Shown: one piece after another, positions 7,528 through 15,539 of the stretch | Layout: every line of letters starts with the position of its first letter | Position numbering within the stretch: position 1 is the first letter of the stretch | NCBI GenBank assembly: GCA_938037185.1 | Contig: CALHQK010000023.1 | Coordinates: forward strand, 1-20,053 | Length of the DNA stretch: 20,053 nucleotides | Origin: an uncultured Riemerella sp. | GTDB lineage: Bacteria; Bacteroidota; Bacteroidia; Flavobacteriales; Weeksellaceae | Reading direction: 5' to 3' | Position numbers and translations under genes: made by a program | Notes under the pieces: generated by a model | Told to the model about the DNA's origin: nothing | Seen by the model: the letters and a program-made list of their open reading frames with translations, nothing else | Databases searched by the model: none

Positions 7528-8886
7528 TTATAAGGTATCCAAATAAGCCTCCCAGCCTCTGTTTTTGTAAGCGAGCGCTGCCTTTTCTGGGTCTTCGGCT
7601 CTGTAAATTCCTCTGCCGACAATCATAAAATCTGTATGCAGGGTGCGGAAAACATGTTCAGGCGTGTTATACTGCTGTCCCTTGCTGTCTCCCTCATCAT
7701 CGGCATTCACACCAGGGGTAAAGAGCAGGAGCTGTTCAGGTATTTTGGTCTGAGACACACATCCTATCACGCTCGGATGCTCTTGGGCTATCTTCACAGC
7801 CTCTTCGTGGTAGTTCGCATCGGTAAGCGCGCCCTTGGAAGACATGCCGGCGATGACCAACACACCTACATTCCTGAAACAATCTAAGGACTGCGCCCCT
7901 GCGATGACATGGGAGGTCACCATATCTGCCCAGTTGGAGATTTTATAAAGTCCCTCGGTGAACTGAAGCTCCTGCGTGTTGCCTATATCAGCAAATTTCC
8001 TGTCTTCAAGGAGGAGGAAGTTGTGTTTTTTAGCTAAATCGATGAGCGGAAGGATGGTTTTGTCCTGATGGAAGTCGCGGAGGATGTCTATATGAGTTTT
8101 GAGCGCTGCGATATAAGGCCCGACGCTGTCCGCAAGGCGGAGAAGCTCCTCCGCAGACATCACATCGGCGGAAGCTATCAGATTGGTTTTCTTCTCTAAA
8201 GCGATGGAGAGGAGTTTTTGAGCGGAAGGGTGCTCCGCAGCAGCGAGTTTCTCTTCGTAAGAAAGTCTCTTGGGCTGTTCAAACTTTATGGCGCTGCCTT
8301 TTAGGAAATCGGCAATTCTCTGAGCATCTTCAGCGGAGATTTTTTGAGCTTCTTCCAAGATAGAAACCGCCTCCGAGATGGTAAAAAGAGCATGAACGCG
8401 GTATCCCTGAGCTTCCAAGAGCTGCTTACCGCCCTGCTCCCTGTCCAAGATAACAACGATGTCCTTCACCAGAAGTCCCTCCCGCTCTACTTCGGCAATG
8501 GTCTCCAGCAGAGACTTTCCAGAGGTGATTACATCTTCTACGAGCAGGCAGTTTTGACCTTTTTTGTAGATGCCTTCTATCAGTTTCTTAGTTCCGTAGG
8601 CCTTTGCCTCCTTCCGTTTGATGATGAGAGGTGTTCCGCTCTGCAAAGACATAGCTGTAGCCACCGGAAGCGCTGCATAAGGCACCCCGCAGAGTAAATC
8701 TACCCCCTCCGAAGGTGTTAAATGCAACATGTGAGCAGCTAAATGCTTCAAAATATGCGGATCTGAGGCCAAAGGACGCAAATCAACATAAAAAGGGCTT
8801 TCTATACCGCTCTTTAAAGTAAACCTGCCAAACTTGATGATTTCTAATTTGTAAGCCTCCAAGAAGAATTGCTTTTTGTTTTCCAT
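7528..8886 (-). CDS. Fused orotate phosphoribosyltransferase / OMP decarboxylase (UMP synthase)
   Basis: Catalyses the last two steps of UMP synthesis: orotate plus PRPP to OMP, then decarboxylation to UMP. Numbered from the chosen MENKK start, residues about 5-195 are the PyrE half, with FGRFTLKSGIESPFYVDLR, CGVPYAALP, the Lys-rich IIKRKEAKAYGTKK loop and the PRPP motif LVEDVITSGKS (115-125). Residues about 225-450 are the PyrF half, with ASADV, LKTHIDIL (Lys263), EDRKFADIGNT (294-304, holding Asp295, Lys297 and Asp300), TPGV, GQQYN and VGRGI. Domain order, the motif wording and the WEAYL C-terminus match the eukaryotic UMP synthase type. Start: ATG at 8886 or 8895 are both possible; the TTG at 8907 overlaps a promoter box. 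GC looks higher than in ftsK. Monocistronic, divergent from ftsK. Confidence 0.95.
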   Translation of the reverse strand: MENKKQFFLEAYKLEIIKFGRFTLKSGIESPFYVDLRPLASDPHILKHLAAHMLHLTPSEGVDLLCGVPYAALPVATAMSLQSGTPLIIKRKEAKAYGTKKLIEGIYKKGQNCLLVEDVITSGKSLLETIAEVEREGLLVKDIVVILDREQGGKQLLEAQGYRVHALFTISEAVSILEEAQKISAEDAQRIADFLKGSAIKFEQPKRLSYEEKLAAAEHPSAQKLLSIALEKKTNLIASADVMSAEELLRLADSVGPYIAALKTHIDILRDFHQDKTILPLIDLAKKHNFLLLEDRKFADIGNTQELQFTEGLYKISNWADMVTSHVIAGAQSLDCFRNVGVLVIAGMSSKGALTDANYHEEAVKIAQEHPSVIGCVSQTKIPEQLLLFTPGVNADDEGDSKGQQYNTPEHVFRTLHTDFMIVGRGIYRAEDPEKAALAYKNRGWEAYLDTL

Positions 8887-8904
8887 GGATTTCATTTTTT
8901 TGGA

Positions 8905-8912
8905 CAAATTTA
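8905..8912 (-). promoter_or_regulatory. -7 box of the UMP synthase gene
   Basis: On the minus strand TAAATTTG, an exact TAnnTTTG match, ends 9 nt before the ATG at 8895 and 18 nt before the ATG at 8886. The leader would be very short. No clear -33 element. Confidence 0.55.
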
Positions 8913-8970
8913 AGTTTTTTAGCAGAAATATTTACATGTTTATTTTAATGAAACTTCTCTAATTTTATAT

Positions 8971-8978
8971 TAAATTTG
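8971..8978 (+). promoter_or_regulatory. -7 box of ftsK
   Basis: TAAATTTG is an exact TAnnTTTG match, ending 11 nt before the ftsK ATG at 8990. It faces away from the UMP synthase box 58 nt to the left. The -33 region is only weakly matched. Confidence 0.55.
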
Positions 8979-8989
8979 CATTTCTGATT

Positions 8990-11392
8990 ATGGAAGATTT
9001 TAATAAAAATACAAAAACTATATCTAAATACAGAATTGCTTCTGGGCTGTTGTGCTTAGCAGTATCCGCAGTGCTTTTTATTTCTTTTGCTTCCTACCTC
9101 TCGAATTGGAAGGCAGACCAAAGCCAAATAGGACACATGCTGGATAAAAGCGTAAAATCTTCTAATGTTTTTGGGAAATTAGGAGACTGGCTGGGAAATA
9201 TTTTCATCTTTAAAAGTATAGGAATAGCCGCATTTATAATTACTTTTCTGCTTTTGGTTTTGGGATTGGTTATTTTGAAGAAAAATTATTTCAAACCATG
9301 GAAAACCTTTTCGCATAGTTTATTTTTCATTTGCTGGATTCCTGTGTTTTTGGGAGCTGTCACTAAAGGAAACAGCGTAATAAGCGGGGTTTTTGGATAC
9401 GAAATTTATGACTATGGAAGCTCTATTATTGGGACTTTTGGGCTATGGCTGGTTTTATTTTTAAGCCTTCTGCTTTATTTTATTTTAGAGTTTAATCTCA
9501 GCCCAGAACATTTGGCTTCAAAATTTAATGAAGTTAAAGATAAAGTAGCTTCTTTAAAACCAGAAAACGAAGAGGATAACACTGAAAATCATGAAGATAC
9601 AGCAGAAGAGAAAATTAAAGAAGAGCCTATTATTTCTAATTTCGGTCAAACAATAGAAATAAATCCTGAAACGCCAACAATTACAGAAATTGTTACAAAT
9701 GAGACAGATACATCTTTCACAGAAATTATCTCTCCTACGCCTGATTATGCTGAAGAAAAAGAACCTCTGAAACAAGAAGAACAAGAAAAATCAGAGGAAA
9801 TTGAAATAAAAATAGAGAAAACTCCTGCGACAGAAGTTGTAGATCCAGAGCATATTGCCAGTAATTTAGTAGAAAAACACGGTCTATACGACCATAAATT
9901 GGATTTAGCGAATTTCCAAATGCCAAGCATCAATCTACTAAAAGAATATGGCAATGAGGAAATTACGATTAACAAAGATGAACTTGAAGAAAACAAAAAC
10001 AAAATCGTAGGGCTTCTTAAAACCTTTAATGTGGGTATTGCCCAGATAAAAGCCACCATAGGCCCTACCGTAACTCTCTATGAAATAGTTCCTGAGGCAG
10101 GCATCCGCGTTTCTGCCATCAAAAAACTGCAAGATGATATTGCCCTAAATTTATCTGCTTTGGGAATCCGTATCATAGCACCGATGCCAGGGAAAGGCAC
10201 CATCGGAATAGAAGTTCCGCGCAAAAATGCTACCATGGTCTCTATGCGTTCCGTAATTTCTTCAGCGAAATTTCAAAATACAGAAATGGATCTGCCTGTA
10301 GTTTTTGGGAAAACCATTTCTAATGAAATTTTTATGGCTGACCTTGCTAAAATGCCTCATTTGCTAATGGCAGGAGCAACAGGACAGGGTAAATCTGTGG
10401 GAATCAATGCAATATTAGCATCTTTGCTTTACAAAAAACATCCGAGTGAACTAAAATTTGTGATGGTAGACCCTAAAAAAGTGGAACTTTCTCTTTATTC
10501 TAAAATAGAAAGGCATTATTTGGCAAAACTACCAGATACAGAAGATGCTATTTTAACCGATAACTCTAAGGTTATCAATACATTAAATTCACTCTGCATT
10601 GAAATGGACAATCGCTACGAATTGTTGAAAAATGCTTTCTGTAAAAACTTAAAAGAATATAATAAAAAATTCAGCGAGAGAAAACTTAATCCAGAAAATG
10701 GACACCGCTATCTGCCTTATATCGTGTTAGTTGTAGATGAATTTGCAGATCTTATTATGACCGCAGGGAAGGAAGTAGAACATCCTATCGCCCGTTTAGC
10801 CCAATTGGCGAGGGCTGTAGGCATCCACCTTATCATTGCTACGCAGAGACCATCAGTGAATGTTATCACAGGGATGATTAAAGCTAACTTCCCTGCCAGA
10901 GCGGCTTTCCGAGTGATTTCAAGTGTTGATTCCCGAACTATTTTGGATTCTCCAGGGGCGGAACAGCTGATAGGAAAAGGAGATATGCTTTATTTCAATG
11001 GAAATGACCTGACTCGTATCCAGTGTGCATTCATAGACACGCCAGAAGTAGAAAAAATTGCAGAGTTCATTGGCGAACAAAAGGGTTACCCAGACGCCTA
11101 CCAACTACCTGAGTATGTGGGAGAAAGCGAAAGCGGTGGAGGCGGAAGTTTTGACCCTAATGAAAGAGATGCCATGTTTGAAGAAGCTGCAAGAATCATT
11201 GTTGGAACTCAACAGGGTTCAACATCTATGCTACAAAGACAGCTAAAACTGGGCTACAACCGTGCTGGAAGAATTATGGATCAGCTGGAAGCCGCTGGTA
11301 TTGTGGGAGGATTTAACGGAGCAAAAGCTCGAGAAGTTCTCATCAGCGATTTAAATGCTTTGGAACAATTTTTGGAGAGTCTGAAGAAATAA
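8990..11392 (+). CDS. ftsK: DNA translocase FtsK
   Basis: Septum-anchored ATPase that pumps chromosome ends through the closing division site and activates dimer resolution. Of 800 residues, about 1-170 hold four hydrophobic segments (near 17-36, 75-95, 105-125 and 145-170). A linker rich in Glu, Lys and Thr runs from about 185 to 290. The alpha/beta motor follows, with Walker A GATGQGKS at 462-469 and Walker B LVVDEFADL around Asp583-Glu584, then IIATQRPSVNVITG. The last 70 residues, including GSTSMLQRQLKLGYNRAGRIMDQLE, are the gamma winged-helix domain that reads KOPS-type sites. Full length, no frameshift. First gene of a unit with lolA and the Lpt permease. Confidence 0.96.
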   Translation: MEDFNKNTKTISKYRIASGLLCLAVSAVLFISFASYLSNWKADQSQIGHMLDKSVKSSNVFGKLGDWLGNIFIFKSIGIAAFIITFLLLVLGLVILKKNYFKPWKTFSHSLFFICWIPVFLGAVTKGNSVISGVFGYEIYDYGSSIIGTFGLWLVLFLSLLLYFILEFNLSPEHLASKFNEVKDKVASLKPENEEDNTENHEDTAEEKIKEEPIISNFGQTIEINPETPTITEIVTNETDTSFTEIISPTPDYAEEKEPLKQEEQEKSEEIEIKIEKTPATEVVDPEHIASNLVEKHGLYDHKLDLANFQMPSINLLKEYGNEEITINKDELEENKNKIVGLLKTFNVGIAQIKATIGPTVTLYEIVPEAGIRVSAIKKLQDDIALNLSALGIRIIAPMPGKGTIGIEVPRKNATMVSMRSVISSAKFQNTEMDLPVVFGKTISNEIFMADLAKMPHLLMAGATGQGKSVGINAILASLLYKKHPSELKFVMVDPKKVELSLYSKIERHYLAKLPDTEDAILTDNSKVINTLNSLCIEMDNRYELLKNAFCKNLKEYNKKFSERKLNPENGHRYLPYIVLVVDEFADLIMTAGKEVEHPIARLAQLARAVGIHLIIATQRPSVNVITGMIKANFPARAAFRVISSVDSRTILDSPGAEQLIGKGDMLYFNGNDLTRIQCAFIDTPEVEKIAEFIGEQKGYPDAYQLPEYVGESESGGGGSFDPNERDAMFEEAARIIVGTQQGSTSMLQRQLKLGYNRAGRIMDQLEAAGIVGGFNGAKAREVLISDLNALEQFLESLKK

Positions 11393-11409
11393 ATGAAATA
11401 CAACTTATT

Positions 11410-12033
11410 ATGAATTTTATTAATAAAATTATACTAATTACTGCTGTTGGAATTATCAATCTTGTCCATGCACAAAAAATTGATAATAAGGCAAAAGGAA
11501 TATTAGATGCCGTTTCTGCTAACTACAAATCTAAAAATACGCTGTACTTCAAATTTTCTTACGGAACGGGCAGCGGGAAAATTAGCAAAAATCAAACAGG
11601 GAGTTTCTATGCATCAAAAGATAAATACAAGCTCAAAATCATGGGAAATGAGCAGATTTTTGACGGAATTAAAACATACAGCATCAATGAGGATGAGCAG
11701 GAAATAACCATTGCTAAACAAAATTCGAAAGAAACATTGTCTCCTATAAATTATATTGATTCTTATAAAAAAGGTTACAATATCTATTACATCGGGAAAA
11801 ATAAAAATCTGGATATCATCAAACTCACTCCCACGAAAAATAATGGGATAAAAGAGGTTTTTCTATATGTAAATACCTCAAAAAACAATGTTGAAAAAAT
11901 AGAGCAATACTCTACGGATAAGCATATAACGACGATTACCATTACCGAATATAAAGAAAACCCAAAAGTAGATTCTAAAATATTCACTTTCAATAAAAAT
12001 CTTTACAAAAACTACCTAATCACCGAGCTGTAA
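11410..12033 (+). CDS. lolA: Periplasmic lipoprotein carrier, LolA family
   Basis: Expected to carry lipoproteins through the periplasm to the outer membrane. The 207-residue protein has a signal peptide (cleavage likely after Ala21 in LVHA-Q) and no lipobox Cys, as expected for a soluble carrier. The mature part, with SANYKSKNTLYFKFSYG, TGSFYASKDKYKLKIMGNEQIFDGIKTYSINEDEQEITI and a C-terminal run of beta strands, fits the LolA half-barrel: substrate-protein extraction domain, 'F-G-K-K-hydrophobic' strands, then a 'DG...W/Y' turn. Sequence similarity to enterobacterial LolA is low, so the call rests on pattern, size and position after ftsK. Its stop overlaps the next start (TAATG), which points to translational coupling. 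Confidence 0.85.
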   Translation: MNFINKIILITAVGIINLVHAQKIDNKAKGILDAVSANYKSKNTLYFKFSYGTGSGKISKNQTGSFYASKDKYKLKIMGNEQIFDGIKTYSINEDEQEITIAKQNSKETLSPINYIDSYKKGYNIYYIGKNKNLDIIKLTPTKNNGIKEVFLYVNTSKNNVEKIEQYSTDKHITTITITEYKENPKVDSKIFTFNKNLYKNYLITEL

Positions 12034-13487
12034 TGCCCAAAAAGATAGATTTATACATAATAAAAACCTTTTTAGGTCCTTTTTTCTTCATTTTCAGTAT
12101 TCTATTCTTCATTTTTATGGTGAATATTGTCTGGATACAAATGTTTAATCTTGGAGGAAAAGGACTGACAACTTGGGAGTTAGCAAAATTTTTCTATTAT
12201 CTGAGTGTTGGAATTATAAAAATGGTGCTGCCACTCACTATTTTATTGGCCTCCATCATGACTTTTGGGGGATTTGGAGAACGGTCCGAGCTAGCAGCAA
12301 TGAAGGCTGCAGGGATTTCCCTATTGAGAATCATGCGTCCTCTTTTGTTTACAAACATATTTTTAGCTGTCATTTTATTTTTATTTTCTAATTACATCAT
12401 CCCTGACTTTCAAAAAAAAGCCAAAAACATGATGTATAATATTCTTACTTCCAAACCTGCACTTAATTTTACACCAGGACAATTTATAACCTCTCTACCA
12501 GGCACCTCCATAAGGTTTGATGAACTCTATGGCGAAAATAATAACCTGATGAATGGGGTTTTTATCCATAAAACCGCAAGTGCCTATGAAGACCAAAGAA
12601 CCATTGTCGCTAAAAAAGGAAAAATAATCTCTGAACCCGGTAGTAACTATCTGAAATTCATCTTGTATGATGGGTTTATCTTTGAAGATAATCTTGCTAA
12701 ACCTAACCTCAATGACAGACTGAGACAAGAAAATCAAAATATAAAATTTGATACTTTAGTTTCTCATTTTGACATCAGTGAACTTTTAGACAAAGCCATT
12801 GAAAGTGAAAAAATAACCGATGATTACCAGTTCCAAACCTACCTTCAGCTTAATTCTACAATAGATAAATTAACTGAAACTGATGAAAAGAACTTAAAAA
12901 CAATATCAGAAGATTTGGTAAGACAGAGCAGCAATTATCTCTTAGAGCCAAATAAGAAATCAGAAGAAAGCAAAATTACAGAGCCTTTTTCCATCGATAC
13001 TTTAAAACAAGAAAAAAAGTTAGAAGTCTTGTCCAATGCCTATTCTAAAATAGAAGGCTTAGAAATGGCTAAAAAATTACAAAACGAATCTATTTTGCAA
13101 ATGGCCAAAAGCTATGCAAAAGTTGTCATGTATCAACAGCAGATTATAGCCTATTCCATTATGTGTTTTATTTTCTTTTTGATAGGTGCAAGTTTAGGCT
13201 CTATTGTGAGGAAAGGCGGCTTTGGGCTTCCTGTTATTTTTGCTATTGATATTTTCATTATCTTCTTTACCATCAATCTAACCGCCGAAAATGTAGCTTG
13301 GAAAGGAGAGCTTAATCCATATCTGGCAGCATGGCTTCCTAATATTATATTTTTCCCTTTCAGTATATGGATTACTTACAAAGCCCTAACAGATTCGCAA
13401 ATATTTGATGTAGAAAAATATAAATCACTAATAAAACCTTTTACAAAAAGATTTTTAAAGAATAGAGAACACAAAAGATATCAATAA
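12033..13487 (+). CDS. LptF/LptG-family permease (YjgP/YjgQ)
   Basis: Inner-membrane part of the LPS export machine that pulls lipopolysaccharide from the membrane into the periplasmic bridge. The 484-residue protein has the expected 3+3 membrane layout: segments near 12-35, 50-80 and 100-125, then near 373-391, 395-415 and 430-450. It carries GGFGERSELAAMKAAGISLLRIMRPL, the cytoplasmic coupling-helix region that meets LptB. The periplasmic domain between the two halves is about 250 residues, with a Glu/Lys-rich, helical-looking stretch near 250-350, so the protein is roughly 100 residues longer than LptF or LptG of E. coli. LptF and LptG cannot be told apart here. It converges on lptB with a 10-nt gap. 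Confidence 0.9.
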   Translation: MPKKIDLYIIKTFLGPFFFIFSILFFIFMVNIVWIQMFNLGGKGLTTWELAKFFYYLSVGIIKMVLPLTILLASIMTFGGFGERSELAAMKAAGISLLRIMRPLLFTNIFLAVILFLFSNYIIPDFQKKAKNMMYNILTSKPALNFTPGQFITSLPGTSIRFDELYGENNNLMNGVFIHKTASAYEDQRTIVAKKGKIISEPGSNYLKFILYDGFIFEDNLAKPNLNDRLRQENQNIKFDTLVSHFDISELLDKAIESEKITDDYQFQTYLQLNSTIDKLTETDEKNLKTISEDLVRQSSNYLLEPNKKSEESKITEPFSIDTLKQEKKLEVLSNAYSKIEGLEMAKKLQNESILQMAKSYAKVVMYQQQIIAYSIMCFIFFLIGASLGSIVRKGGFGLPVIFAIDIFIIFFTINLTAENVAWKGELNPYLAAWLPNIIFFPFSIWITYKALTDSQIFDVEKYKSLIKPFTKRFLKNREHKRYQ

Positions 13488-13497
13488 TTTTAGTATT

Positions 13498-14226
13498 CTA
13501 AATTTTTTCAAACCGGAAATTCTCTCCAAGGTAAGCCTGTCTTACCTGCGGGTCATTCGCCAAATCTTCTGGAATGCCCTCTTTCAAGATTTTTCCTTCA
13601 AACATGATGTATGTTTTATTAGTAATAGCAAGGGTCTGCTGGACATTGTGGTCAGTAATAAGCACCCCTATATCCTTCTTTACAAGGGAGCGGATGATTT
13701 TCTGAATATCCTCCACCGCAATAGGGTCTACTCCCGCAAAAGGCTCATCCAAAAGGATAAAATCTGGATCAGTAGCCAGACATCGGGCGATTTCCGTTCT
13801 TCTCCTTTCCCCACCAGAGAGCAGGTCTCCTCTATTTCTGCGCACATGCTGCAAGGAAAACTCATCCAAAAGCTCTTCCAGCCTATTTTTCTGCTCACTT
13901 GCAGATTTATTGGTCAATTGTAAAACCGATAAAATATTATCCTCTACTGACAATTTTCTAAAAATAGAAGCCTCCTGCGCTAAATATCCTACGCCTTTCT
14001 GCGCTCTTTTATACATCGCATCCTGCGTGATGTCCTTTCCATCCAAGGTTATCTCGCCAAAGGTAGGTTTTACCAGCCCTACTATCATGTAGAAAGTAGT
14101 GGTTTTTCCAGCTCCATTCGGGCCTAGAAGCCCTACTATTTCGCCTTTTTTCACTTCTAAACTTACCCCTTTTACTACTTTTTTAGGGCCGTATTCTTTT
14201 ATCAAATTGTCTCCTCGTAAAATCAT
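13498..14226 (-). CDS. lptB: LPS export ABC transporter ATPase LptB
   Basis: Cytoplasmic ATPase that drives LptF/G. The 242-residue protein carries Walker A GPNGAGKTT (35-43), Q-loop YLAQEASIFRKL near 81-92, the ABC signature LSGGERRRTEIAR (136-148), Walker B FILLDEPFAGVDP (157-169) and the switch His193 in ITDHNV. GVLITDHNVQQTL and the C-terminal LANDPQVRQAYLGENF are typical of LptB rather than of amino-acid importers. The gene is tail-to-tail with the permease gene at 12033-13487, not in one operon with it. An exact -7 promoter box ends 4 nt before its ATG. Confidence 0.95.
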   Translation of the reverse strand: MILRGDNLIKEYGPKKVVKGVSLEVKKGEIVGLLGPNGAGKTTTFYMIVGLVKPTFGEITLDGKDITQDAMYKRAQKGVGYLAQEASIFRKLSVEDNILSVLQLTNKSASEQKNRLEELLDEFSLQHVRRNRGDLLSGGERRRTEIARCLATDPDFILLDEPFAGVDPIAVEDIQKIIRSLVKKDIGVLITDHNVQQTLAITNKTYIMFEGKILKEGIPEDLANDPQVRQAYLGENFRFEKI

Positions 14227-14230
14227 AAAA

Positions 14231-14238
14231 CAAAAGTA
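14231..14238 (-). promoter_or_regulatory. -7 box abutting the lptB start codon
   Basis: On the minus strand TACTTTTG (exact TAnnTTTG) is followed by TTTT and then the ATG at 14226. Transcription should start at or within a few bases of the ATG, giving a leaderless mRNA. A -33 TTTG is not visible. Confidence 0.55.
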
Positions 14239-14315
14239 ATATTTTTAATTTAATACCTCTTATTTTTTGGAATGGTTTTTGTAAATTTATAGTTGAAATT
14301 TATTTTTAATTATTT

Positions 14316-14346
14316 TTTGTTTTTAGGATTTTTTTGATTATTTTTG
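14316..14346 (+). promoter_or_regulatory. Promoter of the small T9SS sorting-domain gene
   Basis: TTTG at 14316-14319 and TATTTTTG at 14339-14346 are 19 nt apart, the textbook Bacteroidetes spacing. The leader would be about 20-25 nt. GGGAG directly before the ATG (1 nt away) is too close to act as a normal Shine-Dalgarno site. Confidence 0.7.
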
Positions 14347-14373
14347 TAGAAATAAAAAATTGATTTTGGGAGT

Positions 14374-14715
14374 ATGAAGAAACTTTTATTTTTGTTTTTT
14401 TTCAGTATTATAGGTTTTGGGCAGATGGAAGCTCAGAGTTTTCAAACAGGAAAATCATCACAAACGGCGAATGATAAGGAACTTATCGCTTATCCGAACC
14501 CTGCGAAGGATTTTCTATACCTAAAAACTTCTGACCCTAATGTAAAAATAAAATCTGCTACATTTTATTCCATTTTGGGAAATGTAGTTGCAGATGTCCA
14601 AATCAACGCGAACTACTCAGAAATAAGAGTGGACAGGCTGAAACAAGGGAAATACCTAATGAGGTATGTGCTGAGTAACAACACACAGAAAATCATTCAA
14701 GTAATTAAACAATAA
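14374..14715 (+). CDS. Small secreted protein made of a signal peptide and a T9SS type A sorting domain
   Basis: The 113-residue protein has a signal peptide (MKKLLFLFFFSIIGFGQMEA, cleavage likely after Ala20), a linker of about 15 residues, and then a complete type IX secretion C-terminal domain: AYPNPAKDFLYL (about 38-49), SATFYSILGNVV, and the last block LKQGKYLMRYV with a basic end IIQVIKQ. Such domains normally sit at the end of large enzymes or adhesins and route them through the outer-membrane T9SS. Here there is no passenger, so the protein may be a surface peptide, a regulator or decoy of the sorting machinery, or the remnant of a larger gene. It has its own promoter and terminator, which argues against a simple remnant. 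Confidence 0.88.
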   Translation: MKKLLFLFFFSIIGFGQMEAQSFQTGKSSQTANDKELIAYPNPAKDFLYLKTSDPNVKIKSATFYSILGNVVADVQINANYSEIRVDRLKQGKYLMRYVLSNNTQKIIQVIKQ

Positions 14716-14721
14716 AAAAAC

Positions 14722-14751
14722 AAAAACTTCTCTTTAAAAGGAGAAGTTTTT
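14722..14751. terminator. Bidirectional terminator between converging genes
   Basis: AAAAACTTCTC and GAGAAGTTTTT pair over 11 bp around an 8-nt loop, with a T-rich tail on the plus side and T-runs on the minus side too. It serves the sorting-domain gene and lies 3 nt beyond the stop of the minus-strand gene at 14755. Confidence 0.88.
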
Positions 14752-14754
14752 ATT

Positions 14755-15168
14755 TTATATCAATTTACTTAAACTTTTTGCTGTTTCTCTCTGCTGGAAA
14801 TTATCCAATCTTTTTTTAATCTGCATAATGATGATGGGAGTCAGAACAGCTACCCCCAGTCCTATCAATGTCTTCTTCATGGAAGGTTTTACTCTTTTCA
14901 AAAGTGCATTACTGAGCAACTTAGCAGAACCCGCCTCCAAAGATGGAAGCAGAAATTTATTTGCGAGAGAATAAGCATTTTGGGCTAAACCAGAATCCAT
15001 TATCCCACCTAAATACTTCTCTGTAACTCCATTAGTAATCACACCTAAGGTTTTTCTTGGGTCTTCAAAACTCAGCACAGATTCTATTTCTTTGATTTCT
15101 GTTTTGAGTTCTTCTTTTTGATTTTTTAAATCTTGAAAATTCTTTATTTTTCCCATCTTATTCTTCAT
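14755..15168 (-). CDS. Unknown protein with coiled-coil start and a membrane segment
   Basis: I do not recognise this 137-residue protein. Residues about 8-35 are charged and helical (LKNQKEELKTEIKEIES), suggesting a short coiled coil. A middle part is rich in Gly, Ala and Leu, and one hydrophobic segment lies near 101-117 (LIGLGVAVLTPIIIMQI) followed by a basic tail. The ATG at 15168 overlaps the end of the upstream gene by 11 nt; an in-frame ATG at 15156 would start 1 nt after that stop and is equally likely. The overlap ties it to the holin-like gene. The genomic association with YtxH and holin-like genes suggests an envelope-associated role, no more. Confidence 0.72.
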   Translation of the reverse strand: MKNKMGKIKNFQDLKNQKEELKTEIKEIESVLSFEDPRKTLGVITNGVTEKYLGGIMDSGLAQNAYSLANKFLLPSLEAGSAKLLSNALLKRVKPSMKKTLIGLGVAVLTPIIIMQIKKRLDNFQQRETAKSLSKLI

Positions 15169-15472
15169 TGTAAATAATGTTCACCAAACGCTCTTTCAGA
15201 TTTTCTATGATATTTTTCTTCTGAGAAAAAACCACCAACAATCCTACCAAAAATATGCTCGCCATGATAAGCATCCCATAAGCATAATTTCCCAATAAAT
15301 TACCAATCACAAGCCCCAGCCCCAGACAGAAAAACGCAAAAAAACAAATTCCCAAGGTGACCAAAAGCAGGATATATACCGCCATACTAAGCACTTTGAC
15401 AGAAGTTTCTGTCGTTTCCAGTTTTAAGAGACTGATTCTTTTTTCTATATAATTTTTAAACAAGCCTATCAT
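15158..15472 (-). CDS. Holin-like small membrane protein (phage-holin/YqjE-type superfamily)
   Basis: 104 residues: an amphipathic N-terminus (LFKNYIEKRISLLKLETTE), two hydrophobic segments at about 29-58 and 63-85 with Gly-rich centres, and a basic C-terminal tail. This layout, with the LLKLE stretch before the first membrane helix, is that of bacterial 'phage holin family' or YqjE-like proteins. Despite the name these are usually chromosomal genes of unknown function and no phage genes are nearby. It sits between the YtxH gene and the unknown gene, which it overlaps. Confidence 0.78.
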   Translation of the reverse strand: MIGLFKNYIEKRISLLKLETTETSVKVLSMAVYILLLVTLGICFFAFFCLGLGLVIGNLLGNYAYGMLIMASIFLVGLLVVFSQKKNIIENLKERLVNIIYNEE

Positions 15473-15494
15473 CTTCCTTTCTCTTTTGAAAACT

Positions 15495-15525
15495 AAAAGG
15501 GGACTTTTTATAAATCCCCTCTTTT
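15495..15525 (-). terminator. Hairpin between the YtxH and holin-like genes
   Basis: On the minus strand AGGGGA pairs with TCCCCT around an 11-nt loop and runs into TTTAGTTTTC, a short intrinsic-terminator layout; A-runs before the stem can extend it past a small bulge. It may end or reduce transcription after the YtxH gene, leaving the downstream pair expressed at lower level. Confidence 0.6.
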
Positions 15526-15539
15526 AAATCATCTTACTA

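Noticed and set aside
7636..7887. Plus-strand frames inside the UMP synthase gene (also 8344-8697)
   Set aside because: They lie opposite a clearly conserved enzyme and show no recognisable protein features.
8887..8907. TTG start for the UMP synthase
   Set aside because: Its first base sits within the TAAATTTG promoter box; two ATG codons follow closely and fit the family better.
15158..15472. Prophage indicated by a holin gene
   Set aside because: No lysin, integrase or structural genes are near; small holin-like membrane proteins are common chromosomal genes in this phylum.
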